From Nocardiopsis flavescens (GTDB lineage Bacteria; Actinomycetota; Actinomycetes; Streptosporangiales; Streptosporangiaceae), in contig NZ_FQZK01000004.1 of assembly GCF_900141985.1 (NCBI RefSeq), forward strand, positions 62,001 through 126,000: a DNA stretch of 64,000 nucleotides, written 5' to 3'. A program made the translations under genes and the position numbers. Below, in pieces: positions 52,251-60,083 of the stretch. The notes beneath the pieces are model-generated. The model searched no databases, was not told the origin of the DNA, and saw only the letters and a list, made by a program, of their open reading frames with translations. Position 1 is the stretch's first letter. Each line of letters opens with the position of its first letter.

Positions 52251-52264
52251 GGGACTTAAGTCCT
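52251..52264. promoter_or_regulatory. DevR/DosR-like box
   Basis: GGGACTTAAGTCCT matches the DosR core GGGACTWWAGTCCC at 13 of 14 positions and contains a perfect 12-base palindrome. DevR/DosR-type response regulators switch on hypoxia and dormancy genes in actinomycetes. The box is about 55 bases upstream of the -35 of the small RNA gene and 254 bases from the dodecin start, so either could be its target. Confidence 0.6.
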
Positions 52265-52306
52265 TCGGGCGTCGGGACTCTCCCGAGACAACGTCGTAAC
52301 TGACTC

Positions 52307-52338
52307 TTGACGTACCCCCGGGGGTGTCGGTGTACATT
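52307..52338 (+). promoter_or_regulatory. Promoter of the 6C-type RNA
   Basis: TTGACG (52307-52312) and TACATT (52333-52338) are both near consensus but 20 bases apart; TGTACA at 52331 gives 18. A start near 52345 fits the first hairpin. Confidence 0.6.
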
Positions 52339-52344
52339 GGGTCT

Positions 52345-52458
52345 TGGCGCTCCGGTCCCCCGTCGGAGCGCGGGACGATGTTTCGAGCCCCCGTCGGAAC
52401 ATCGCATGCGACGCCGGGTGGTTTGCCCCCGTAGCCACCCGGCGTCGCCTTTTCTCTT
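52345..52458 (+). ncRNA. 6C-type small RNA with three C-rich loops
   Basis: Three hairpins follow one another. Hairpin 1 has an 8-bp stem (52347-52354 with 52364-52371) and loop GTCCCCCGT. Hairpin 2 has a 10-bp stem with one G-U pair (52376-52385 with 52395-52404) and loop AGCCCCCGT. Hairpin 3 is the terminator, a 14-bp stem extended by two pairs, with loop TGCCCCCGT. C-rich loops in successive hairpins between a consensus promoter and a U-rich end are the mark of the actinobacterial 6C RNA family (B11 of mycobacteria), which pairs with G-rich ribosome sites. The standard family is described with two C-loops; here the third, terminator loop carries the same motif. Length is about 110 bases. 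Confidence 0.8.
52408..52458 (+). terminator. Rho-independent terminator of the 6C-type RNA
   Basis: A perfect 14-bp stem (GCGACGCCGGGTGG with its complement at 52435-52448) is followed by CTTTTCTCTTTT. It is the best terminator in the window and the only one with a real T run. Confidence 0.92.
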
Positions 52459-52532
52459 TTCCGGGCCGGGTCCCCTACCCTGCCGTTGCCGCCCTCGGAC
52501 CGGGCGGGACGCGAATCTCACAGGGGGCGACC

Positions 52533-52751
52533 ATGGGTGGTACCGAGCGGACCGAGGCCGTGATCTGCTCGCGGCGCGACTGCCGCGGGACGGCGGTGTG
52601 GGCCCTGGTGTGGAACAACCCCAAGCTGCACACCCCCGACCGGCGCAAGGTGTGGACCGCGTGCGACGAGCACCGCGCCTACCTGGAGAACTTTCTCGGG
52701 CTGCGCGGTTTCCTGCGCGAGACCGTCCCCCTGGACGAGCTGGAGAACTGA
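52533..52751 (+). CDS. Small conserved Cys/His protein
   Basis: A 72-residue protein with ICSRRDCRG, AVWALVWNNPKLHTPDRRKV and ACDEHRAYLENFLGLRGFLR. Two Cys pairs and a His could bind zinc. Near-identical patterns are known to me as uncharacterised actinobacterial proteins of about 70 residues. The ATG follows CAGGGGGCGACC. That G-rich ribosome site could pair with the C-rich loops of the RNA encoded immediately upstream on the same strand. Function unknown. Confidence 0.75.
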   Translation: MGGTERTEAVICSRRDCRGTAVWALVWNNPKLHTPDRRKVWTACDEHRAYLENFLGLRGFLRETVPLDELEN

Positions 52752-52943
52752 CCGGGGGCTCCCCGCCTGCCCGGAGGCCCCGTCCACAGGCGCGGGCGGC
52801 GCCCTGGCGGGGGCGGGGCGGCGCGGGGTAGCGCCGGTTCGGGGGATCTGGCCCGGCCGTCGGCGGTGCTCAGGGCCCCCGACATCCCTTCTCCGCCGCC
52901 ACCGCCCGGAACCGCCACCCCGTCCGTTCCGGCCGGCGCCCGG

Positions 52944-55900
52944 TCAGTCCAGGGCCATCCGGTGGGCGGCCACGCGCAGGGCCGGGTCGCCCAGTCCCGC
53001 GACGCGGGCGAGCAGGGCGGGCCAGGGGGCCGGCCAGCCGCGGCGACGGGCCGCCTGGCCGGCCAGGTCCAGGACCATGCGCCCCGCGTGCGACCGGACG
53101 CGGGGATCGGACCCGGCGCCGTCCAGGAACCGGTCGCAGAACTCGGGCAGCCGGTCCTCGTCCGCGGCCAGCCTCAGCTTCAGGGCGGCGATCCGGTACC
53201 GGTCCGCGCCGTCGACGGGCGGGTGCGAGCGCAGGTACCGCAGCACCAGGTCCGCGGCCTCCCCCGGCCCGGTGTCCCCCGCCTCGGCCCCCTCCGGCCC
53301 CTGCGGGTCGATGCGGGCGCTCAGCCGGTCCAGCAGCAGGCCCGAGACCTCCGGCCCGTACTCCTCCCGCTCCCCCAGGAGCGGCAGGACCCGCTCGACC
53401 GCTCCGTCGTCGCGCGGCGTGCGCACCGCCCCCCGGAAGGCGTTCACCACCCGCACCAGCCGGCGGTGCGCCGTGTCCTCCTCCGGGGGCACCGGGACGG
53501 GCGCCGCCCGGGGGACCCGGGCGAGCAGGCGCTCCACCACCTCCGGGGCCCGGTCCAGGGCCTCGCCCCGCAGCCACAGGACCCGGATCCCGGCGAGCGA
53601 GCGGGCGAAGGCGTCCCCCGGCTCGCACAGCCCCTCGACCAGCGCACCGAGCCCGCCGCCGGAGCCCCAGGGCAGCCAGCGGACCGTCCAGTGGCGGAGC
53701 CTCCAGTGCTCCGTGTCGGGGTCGGGCAGGCCGCCGACCAGCTCCGCCATCGCCGCCCGGTGCCGGGGCGGGCACCGGTCGGGCCCCGGCGCCAGGAGGG
53801 CCAGGTGCAGCTCGGCCTCCGTGAAGGACGGGGCGTGCGCGACCAGGGCCGGGAGCGCGTCCGGATCGTCCAGGCAGCGGACCAGCGAGGCCACCACCGC
53901 GGCGCGCACGTCGCGGTGCAGGCCCGGGGTGTCCAGCGCCCGGACCAGCGCAGCGACCGACCCCGGGGAGCGGTGCCGCGCGAGCAGGCGCGCCGCCGTC
54001 TTGCGGACGGTGACCTTGGCGGGCCCCCGCAGGGTGCGGGCCAGGGCGGGGACCAGGGCCGAGGGCGGCTCGGCCAGGGCCCGGCGCGACAGTGCGGGGG
54101 CCGCGGCCCGCGACCGTGGGCCGTCGGCGCCGCGCAGGACGAGGTCCAGGGTGCGGTCGCCGCAGCGCCCCAGGGCGGACAGCGCCGCCTCGCGCAGGAC
54201 CACGTCGTCGCCGTCCAGGTGGGGCCGCAACCGGTGCGCCGTGCGGGGCAGGTCGCCCAGCCGGAGCAGGGCCCGCTCCCGGGCGTCGACGCCGGCGGAC
54301 GGATCGTCCGCCAGGGCCGCCAGGCGGTCGGCCAGGGCCGAGGTCAGGCGGGCCGGCCAGCGGCGGGCCGAGCGCCGGTCCGCGTCGGGGACCCGGGAGG
54401 GCGCGGCGGCCAGGACCGCCAGGACCTCGTCCGTGGGCCGTGTCCGGACCAGCCGCGGCCACACCCCGGGCAGGGCGGCGGCGGCCGGGTCGGCCTCGGC
54501 CAGGTCCCGGGCCCGGTCCGCGGCGTCCGGTCCGGACAGGTACGCCCGCGCCGCCCGCGCCGCGTCCCGCGGTCCGGCCTCCAGCGCGGCAGCGCGCAGG
54601 TGCGCGCCCAGCTCCGGGAGGCCGTGGGCCCGGCGGCCCAGCTCGCGGGCCACCAGGACGGCGGGCGCGTGCTCGCCGCGGGCGCGGGCGGCCTCCAGCG
54701 CCGGGGCGAGCCGCCGGTACAGGTCGGCCTCCGCCCCGGCGGGCAGCACCTGGTCCAGGTGCGGTTCGGGGCGGGGATCGGCGTTCCACCGCCGCCGCGC
54801 GCTCCACCAGGGCGGGGCGGCACGGGGGCGCCCGTGCTCCCCCAGCCCGTCCGCGCCGAACCTCTCCACCAGGCGGGCGTACACCTCCAGGGACCAGGCG
54901 CGGGCCCGCGGGCCGCAGGCGGGGTGGCGCAGCAGGCGGCCCGCGATGTCGCGCAGGGCCCGGCGGGTGTCCGCGCCCGCGTCGCGGCTGTGCACCGTGT
55001 CGTCGAGCAGCCGCTCCAGGGCGGGCAGGGCGGCGGTGAGCAGCGGGACGGGCAGGGCCGCCGCCGAGCGGAGCAGGGCGCGGCGCACCGGGTCGCGCTC
55101 GGCGCGCGCCCGTTCGGCCCGCTCCAGCAGGACACCGGAGACCGTCTCCGGGTCCCCCGTGCGCCCGGCCGCGGCCACCAGGGCCGCCAGGCCGCGGGCG
55201 CGCCGCCGGGCGTCGCCGGAGGAGGCGGCGTCGGCCAGGGTGCCCGCGACCTCGGTGTAGGGCAGGAACGCCAGGGCGTCCAGCTCCAGGTCGGGGTCGG
55301 CGTGCCGGGTCCGCCACCGCCCGGCGCTGCGGATCCCCTCCAGGGCCTCCCGCGCCCGCTCCCGCGCCGCGTCCGGCGGCAGCAGGTCGAGGTAGCGCAG
55401 GACCGCCTCGGGGGCGGACCGGAGCCGGCCGGTGAGGTAGCGCTCCACGTAGCGGGTGCGCAGCGGGGGCTCCATGGCCCGCAGGACGGTGCGCGCGGCG
55501 TCGGGGTGCGAGCGCATGACGCGCAGCAGCGAGCGGACCCGGCGGTCGCCGAAGGGGGTCGCCGGGTAGCGCGAGGGGTAGTGGTCGGTGCCGCGGTCCC
55601 CGCCGCCCTCCCGGACGCGTGAGGCGTGCGGGAGGTCGCTCCGCGCCCGGCCCGGGAGGCGGTCGGCCAGCGCGGCGGCCTCGGCGGGCCGGACCGGGTC
55701 GAGCGCGTGCAGGGCCCGCCGGTCCGGGGCGTCGCCCAGGGTGCGCAGGTACGCGGCGAGGGTGTCGGGCAGGCGCCGGGCGAACCGGCGCCAGGACCGC
55801 ACGGCGTGGGCCAGGTCGGGCAGGTGGTCGGCGACGGTCCCCGCGGAGCAGGCCGGGAGGAGCACGGCGGCCTCCGGGGCGCCGTGGTCGCGCAGGACGG

Positions 55901-56330
55901 CGGGCAGCAGCCGGTCGGCCAGGGCGGTGCGGCGGGCGTGGAACAGGGCGCGGTACAGCGCGTGCCGCAGGTCGGCGGGGGCGTCGTGCAGGGCGGGAGG
56001 GACCGCCGCGTCCGGGACCGGGAGCGTGCGGACGGCGCGCAGGGCTCCGCGGCGCAGGTCGGGATGGGGCGAGGCGAGGTGGCGGGCGACCGCGTCGAGG
56101 TCGCGGGACACCAGGGCCAGGTGGGAGGCGAACGCCCGTTGGGCGTGCGGGGCGAATCCGGTCCCCCGCACGTGGCCCTCCAGGTCGCGGACGGCCCCGG
56201 AGAGTTCGGGGGTGCCCGCGCGGCGGCGGGCGAAGTGCGCCAGTGCGCGCGTCCGCGCGGCGCAGGAGAGGGGTTCGACGGTGGACAGCAGTCGGCGGGC
56301 CGACGCCTGCGTCGGCTCGGTGGGGCTCAA
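52944..56330 (-). CDS. Large HEAT-like helical repeat protein
   Basis: An 1128-residue all-helical protein rich in Ala, Arg and Leu. No ATG or GTG fits near the probable N-terminus, so TTG 56330 (opening LSPTEPTQASARRLLSTV) is used; a frame extends further upstream without support. Helix pairs repeat about every 35-40 residues, e.g. VLREAALSALGRCGDRTLD, DVRAAVVASLVRCLDDPDA and DPSAGVDARERALLRLGDLP, as in HEAT or ARM repeats. There is no signal peptide, membrane helix or enzyme motif. Such scaffolds bind proteins or nucleic acids. The product may be conserved only in close relatives. It is convergent with the small Cys/His gene. Confidence 0.65.
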   Translation of the reverse strand: MSPTEPTQASARRLLSTVEPLSCAARTRALAHFARRRAGTPELSGAVRDLEGHVRGTGFAPHAQRAFASHLALVSRDLDAVARHLASPHPDLRRGALRAVRTLPVPDAAVPPALHDAPADLRHALYRALFHARRTALADRLLPAVLRDHGAPEAAVLLPACSAGTVADHLPDLAHAVRSWRRFARRLPDTLAAYLRTLGDAPDRRALHALDPVRPAEAAALADRLPGRARSDLPHASRVREGGGDRGTDHYPSRYPATPFGDRRVRSLLRVMRSHPDAARTVLRAMEPPLRTRYVERYLTGRLRSAPEAVLRYLDLLPPDAARERAREALEGIRSAGRWRTRHADPDLELDALAFLPYTEVAGTLADAASSGDARRRARGLAALVAAAGRTGDPETVSGVLLERAERARAERDPVRRALLRSAAALPVPLLTAALPALERLLDDTVHSRDAGADTRRALRDIAGRLLRHPACGPRARAWSLEVYARLVERFGADGLGEHGRPRAAPPWWSARRRWNADPRPEPHLDQVLPAGAEADLYRRLAPALEAARARGEHAPAVLVARELGRRAHGLPELGAHLRAAALEAGPRDAARAARAYLSGPDAADRARDLAEADPAAAALPGVWPRLVRTRPTDEVLAVLAAAPSRVPDADRRSARRWPARLTSALADRLAALADDPSAGVDARERALLRLGDLPRTAHRLRPHLDGDDVVLREAALSALGRCGDRTLDLVLRGADGPRSRAAAPALSRRALAEPPSALVPALARTLRGPAKVTVRKTAARLLARHRSPGSVAALVRALDTPGLHRDVRAAVVASLVRCLDDPDALPALVAHAPSFTEAELHLALLAPGPDRCPPRHRAAMAELVGGLPDPDTEHWRLRHWTVRWLPWGSGGGLGALVEGLCEPGDAFARSLAGIRVLWLRGEALDRAPEVVERLLARVPRAAPVPVPPEEDTAHRRLVRVVNAFRGAVRTPRDDGAVERVLPLLGEREEYGPEVSGLLLDRLSARIDPQGPEGAEAGDTGPGEAADLVLRYLRSHPPVDGADRYRIAALKLRLAADEDRLPEFCDRFLDGAGSDPRVRSHAGRMVLDLAGQAARRRGWPAPWPALLARVAGLGDPALRVAAHRMALD

Positions 56331-56671
56331 CGGCCCGGGCGGAGTCCGCCCTTCCTGATCGTCATGGCGCTCATCATGGGGGACGCGGCGGCCGTTCCGC
56401 AAGTCCGTCCGGGCCCGGGCACGGCGGCGGACGCCGCCTCCCGGGCCGGCGGGACCCGCGCTTGACCCCGTCGCGGCGTCAGGGTCTGTACTCGTTCCGG
56501 GGAGGTGCTCCGGCCCGGTCGGGGCCTCGGCGCGCACACCGCGCCGCCACCGGACCGGTGTCCTCCCCCGGGCGGGGCGCCGTGCGGCGTGCCCGCCGTC
56601 CGCCGTGCCCCGCGCACGGCGCCGGGGCGGCGACCGCAGCCTCCGGACACCGACGACACCCAGGGGGACAC
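56331..56671. other. Divergent spacer between the HEAT-like and CPBP genes
   Basis: The spacer holds TTGACC near 56463 followed by a TGTACT about 19 bases later, a possible plus-strand promoter for the CPBP gene. No gene or strong palindrome is seen. Confidence 0.35.
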
Positions 56672-57571
56672 GTGGAGACGACGACCGCGGCGGGAACACG
56701 CGGCGGGGGCGGCACGCCCTATGTGCAGGGACTGCGGGCGGCGGGTGGCGCCTGGCGGAGCGTCGCGGCCGTGGCGGCGGCGGTGGCGGCCTTCGTCCTC
56801 ACCGTCTTCGTCGCCATGCCGCCGCTGGGACGGCTGCTGGACGGTCTCGCCGGGACCGGGCCGTTCGATCCGGCGGACCCGTCGGTCACCCCCGGGCTGT
56901 GGCTGGCGGGGAACCTGCTGCTCGCCGCGCTCATCCCGGTGTCCGGGCTGGTGCAGTGGGCCGTGTTCGGGGTACGGCCGGGACGGCTCTCGTCGGTGGC
57001 GGGCGGGTTCCGGTGGGGGTGGTTCGCCCGGCTGGCCCTGGTGGTGGTGCCGGTGTGGCTGGTGTTCCTGACGGGGTGGTACGCGCTGAACCCGGCGGGG
57101 ACGCCGGTGTTCACGGCGGGCACGCTGGCGCTGGTCGCCCTGGCCCTGGTCACCGTCCCCCTGCAGTCGGCGGGCGAGGAGTACCTGTTCCGGGGGCTGG
57201 TCCAGCGGTCGGTGGGGGCGCGCTGGGCGGGAACGACTGCGGCGTTCGCCGTGTCGACCGCGTTCTCGGCGGTGCTCTTCGCGGCGGTGCACGGCTCGGC
57301 GGACCCGTGGGCGCTGGGGTACTACCTGGCGTCGGGGGTCGGGATGTCGCTGATGACCCGGTTCAGCGGCGGCCTGGAGGCGGCGGTCCTGGTGCACGGG
57401 GTGCACAACACGCTGCTGCTGGTCCCGGTGCTCTTGGCGGGGGCGCTGGGGTCCCTGGCGGTCACCACCGGGCCGGTGATGGCGGTGCCGGCGGCGCTCA
57501 TGCTGGTGTTCCCGTTCGCGGTGCGCGCCCTGGCGCGCAGGTACGGGACGGCGGTGGCGGAGGCCGGCTGA
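56672..57571 (+). CDS. CPBP-family intramembrane metalloprotease
   Basis: A 299-residue membrane protein with about eight helices. The active-site pattern is AGEEYLFRGLVQRS (Glu169, Glu170, Arg174), LFAAVHGSAD (His207) and VLVHGVHNTLL (His242, His245, Asn246), a complete and canonical CPBP set. The GTG at 56672 follows AGGGGGACAC. It differs in detail from the CPBP protein at 40960 and is not its recent duplicate. Substrate unknown. Confidence 0.88.
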   Translation: METTTAAGTRGGGGTPYVQGLRAAGGAWRSVAAVAAAVAAFVLTVFVAMPPLGRLLDGLAGTGPFDPADPSVTPGLWLAGNLLLAALIPVSGLVQWAVFGVRPGRLSSVAGGFRWGWFARLALVVVPVWLVFLTGWYALNPAGTPVFTAGTLALVALALVTVPLQSAGEEYLFRGLVQRSVGARWAGTTAAFAVSTAFSAVLFAAVHGSADPWALGYYLASGVGMSLMTRFSGGLEAAVLVHGVHNTLLLVPVLLAGALGSLAVTTGPVMAVPAALMLVFPFAVRALARRYGTAVAEAG

Positions 57572-57820
57572 CGGCCCCGGACCGCCGGGCCCGGAGCATC
57601 GGCCCGGGGCGGTTCCGCGGGGTGTGGCGGGCCGGGGGGCGGGCGGGCGCACGGACCGCTGTGGGGAGGGGCGGGCGCCCGGCGACCGCCGGCGCCCCGC
57701 CCCTCCCCCGCCGGGCGCACAGGCCGTGGCGGGCGCCGCGGAGGGGGGCCGGGCGCCCCGCCGGAGGGCGGTGGCCCCCGCCCCCGCGCCACCGGGCCCC
57801 CGGGGTGCGGGGGCGGGCGG

Positions 57821-58648
57821 TCAGGCGAGGTCGGAGACCTCGTGGAAGCGCTGCCAGCGGTTGAACGTGCGGGCCAGCCGCATGACCGAGGCCCGCGGCA
57901 GCAGGCGCGCGGGCCAGGTCATCACCCGGTTCAGGAACCACCCCGGGTAGGACGCCGTGCGCCGCCGGGCGTAGTCGTTCAGGGTGCGGACGGCGACGGT
58001 CTCCGGCGCGTCGGCGGCGGTCTCGTTGATCCGGGCCGTGGTGCCGTCGAAGAAGCCGGTCGCGATCGCCCCGGGGTGCGCGGCCATGACGTGGACGCCG
58101 CTGCCGCGCAGCTCCTCCGCCAGCGCCTCGGAGAACGAGAGCACGAACGCCTTGGTGGCGGCGTAGCTGGCCTGGTAGGGCAGCGGCTGGAAGGCGGCCG
58201 TGGAGGACACGTTGATGATGCCGCCCGAGCCCCGGGCGGCCATCTCGGTCCCGAGTGCGTGGGTCAGCGCCAGGAGTCCGCCGACGTTGAGCCCGACCGA
58301 GCGCAGCTGCGGCTCCAGCGGGCGGTCCAGGAACGGTCCGACGCTGCCCGCGCCGGCGTTGTTGACCAGCAGGCCGACGGTGAGGCCGCGCTCGCGCAGC
58401 TCCGCCAGGACCAGGTCCGGACCGCCGGGAGCGGAGAGGTCGGCGGTGACCACCTCGGCGTCCGGGCCGCCGTGCCGTTCGCGGATCTGCACGGCGAGCT
58501 CGCGCAGGGGCGCCTCCGAGCGGGCGAGCAGGACCACACGCGCCCCGCGGCGGGCCAGTTCCAGCGCGTACGCCCTGCCCAGCCCCCTGGACGCTCCTGT
58601 GACGAGTGCCGTGACACCGCGAAAGTCGTCTCCCACGAGACCCTCCAT
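57821..58648 (-). CDS. Short-chain dehydrogenase/reductase
   Basis: A 275-residue SDR oxidoreductase. The NAD(P)-binding motif is ALVTGASRGLGRAYALELAR, followed by VVLLARSE, LLVNNAGAG, INVSSTAAFQ and the catalytic SYAATKAFV (Tyr and Lys). It probably reduces a keto group on a lipid or polyketide-like substrate. The C-terminal 60 residues (YPGWFLNRVMTWPARLLPRA) look amphipathic and could sit on the membrane. It is divergent from a MarR gene with two operator copies between them, so it is the probable target. Confidence 0.9.
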   Translation of the reverse strand: MEGLVGDDFRGVTALVTGASRGLGRAYALELARRGARVVLLARSEAPLRELAVQIRERHGGPDAEVVTADLSAPGGPDLVLAELRERGLTVGLLVNNAGAGSVGPFLDRPLEPQLRSVGLNVGGLLALTHALGTEMAARGSGGIINVSSTAAFQPLPYQASYAATKAFVLSFSEALAEELRGSGVHVMAAHPGAIATGFFDGTTARINETAADAPETVAVRTLNDYARRRTASYPGWFLNRVMTWPARLLPRASVMRLARTFNRWQRFHEVSDLA

Positions 58649-58651
58649 TGC

Positions 58652-58698
58652 TTCGAGACTTGAAGCATTCACGCTAGCACGATACTTCGAGACTCGAA
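58652..58698. promoter_or_regulatory. Twin MarR-type operators
   Basis: TTCGAGACTTGAA (58652-58664) and TTCGAGACTCGAA (58686-58698) are near-identical 13-base dyads, the second perfect, with centres 34 bases apart. They fill the 69-base spacer between the SDR and MarR genes and suit a MarR dimer binding both promoters. Confidence 0.85.
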
Positions 58699-58717
58699 AC
58701 GTCGGTAGGATGGCGGT

Positions 58718-59137
58718 ATGAGCACGCCCGACCTCACCGCGGCCCTGGCCGCGACCCACGACATCTGGATGCGGACCAACGACCTGCTCACGCAGGCGCT
58801 GGCCGGGCACCGGCTGACACCGGCGACGTTCCAGGCGCTGTGGGCCCTGGACCCGGACGAGCAGCCGCCGTCGATGAAGGTGATGGCCGAGCGCCTGTAC
58901 TGCAACGCCCCGAACCTGACCTTCATCACCGGCCAACTCGTGGAGCGGGGCCTGGTGGAGCGCGCCGTGGACCCGCAGGACCGCCGCTCGCGGGTGATGG
59001 TGCTGACCCCCGAGGGCCGCAGGGTCCGCGCGGAACTGCTCCGGACGGCGCTGGAGGTGACCCCGCTGGCCGCGCTGAGCGGGGAGGAGCTGCGCAGCCT
59101 CACGGCGCTGCTGGGCCGGGTCGCGCGCCCCGCCTGA
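58718..59137 (+). CDS. MarR-family regulator
   Basis: A 139-residue MarR protein. Key parts are ALAGHRLTPATFQALWALDP, the recognition segment PPSMKVMAERLYCNAPNLTF, LVERGLVERAVDPQDRRSRV and the wing VMVLTPEGRRVRAEL. Cys in LYCNAPN lies in the DNA-binding region and could be redox-active. It is divergent from the SDR gene with two strong dyads between, giving autorepression plus control of the SDR gene. Confidence 0.92.
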   Translation: MSTPDLTAALAATHDIWMRTNDLLTQALAGHRLTPATFQALWALDPDEQPPSMKVMAERLYCNAPNLTFITGQLVERGLVERAVDPQDRRSRVMVLTPEGRRVRAELLRTALEVTPLAALSGEELRSLTALLGRVARPA

Positions 59138-59302
59138 ACCCGTGCCGGAACGGTACGGCGGGGCGGGGCGGCCGGGGCGGCGCATCCGCGCCCGGCGGGC
59201 CCACCGCAGAGAGAAGCGGGACTCCGTCAGCCCCGCGCACGTTCGGGCGGGCCCGGTACGGGGCCGCCCGGACCCCGCACCCCTTCGGCGGCGGGTGACC
59301 GG

Positions 59303-59851
59303 TCAGCCGTCCAGGCGGCGGGCGGCGCGGGCGAGGTCCTCGGGGGTGTCGCAGTCGGCGACCGCGTCGGGGTCCGGCACCGGGACCCGCCTCGGCTCCA
59401 GCGGCCCGAGCAGCCCGTACAGGGAGCGCCCGGTGTAGGCGGCCAGCGCGGCGCGGACGTCGGCGGTGCGCCACACGCCGGTGAGCCACTGCTCGCGCCC
59501 GCCGGCGTCCACGAAGACGGAGTTCGGTTCGAGCAGGGCCAGGTGCTCCGCCGCCAGGTGGGGCAGGTCGGCGGCGAGCAGCGCGAACCGGTCGGAGACC
59601 ACGAGCTCCAGCCCCGCGCGCAGGGCCGGGACCGGACCCGCGCCCGGCGGGTCCTCGCGCACGTACAGGGCCCGCGGCGAGTCGCGCTCGGGGCCCACGA
59701 CGATGGTCAGGCCCCGGGGGGACAGCGCGCGGACCGCCGCCGCGACGCGCTCCAGCAGGGTGCGTCCGGCGACCTCCAGCCCCGGCTTGTCGACACCGCC
59801 CATGCGGGTGCCCGCCCCGCCCGCCAGGATCACCGCGTCCAGAGTGCTCAT
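59303..59851 (-). CDS. mobA: MobA-like molybdenum cofactor guanylyltransferase
   Basis: A 182-residue nucleotidyltransferase. The signature is AVILAGGAGTRMGGVDKPGL (GTP loop and Lys), LTIVVGPERDSPRALYVRED, GPVPALRAGLELV and LLAADLPHL with the metal-binding Asp. MobA attaches GMP to molybdopterin. It is shorter at the C-terminus than Escherichia MobA but usual for actinomycetes. A moaA gene lies 1.5 kb upstream on the same strand with rtcB between, supporting a molybdenum role, though the three are not tightly coupled. Confidence 0.82.
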   Translation of the reverse strand: MSTLDAVILAGGAGTRMGGVDKPGLEVAGRTLLERVAAAVRALSPRGLTIVVGPERDSPRALYVREDPPGAGPVPALRAGLELVVSDRFALLAADLPHLAAEHLALLEPNSVFVDAGGREQWLTGVWRTADVRAALAAYTGRSLYGLLGPLEPRRVPVPDPDAVADCDTPEDLARAARRLDG

Positions 59852-60083
59852 CCCCCCAGCATGCCCGCTCCCCGCCCGGCCCTACGGTGCGGCCCGCCCG
59901 GGGCGGGCCCCCGCGCGGTGGCGGGCGCCGCCCGGCTCCGGCGGAACGGCTGCGCACGGCACGGCCCGCCCACGCGGCGAGGGACGCCCGGTACCGGCGG
60001 CGGCCCTGCCCGTGCCCGGGGCCCGGACACGCCCGCGGACGCCGCGGACACCACCGGGACCGGCGGCGTCCGCGGCGCACCGC

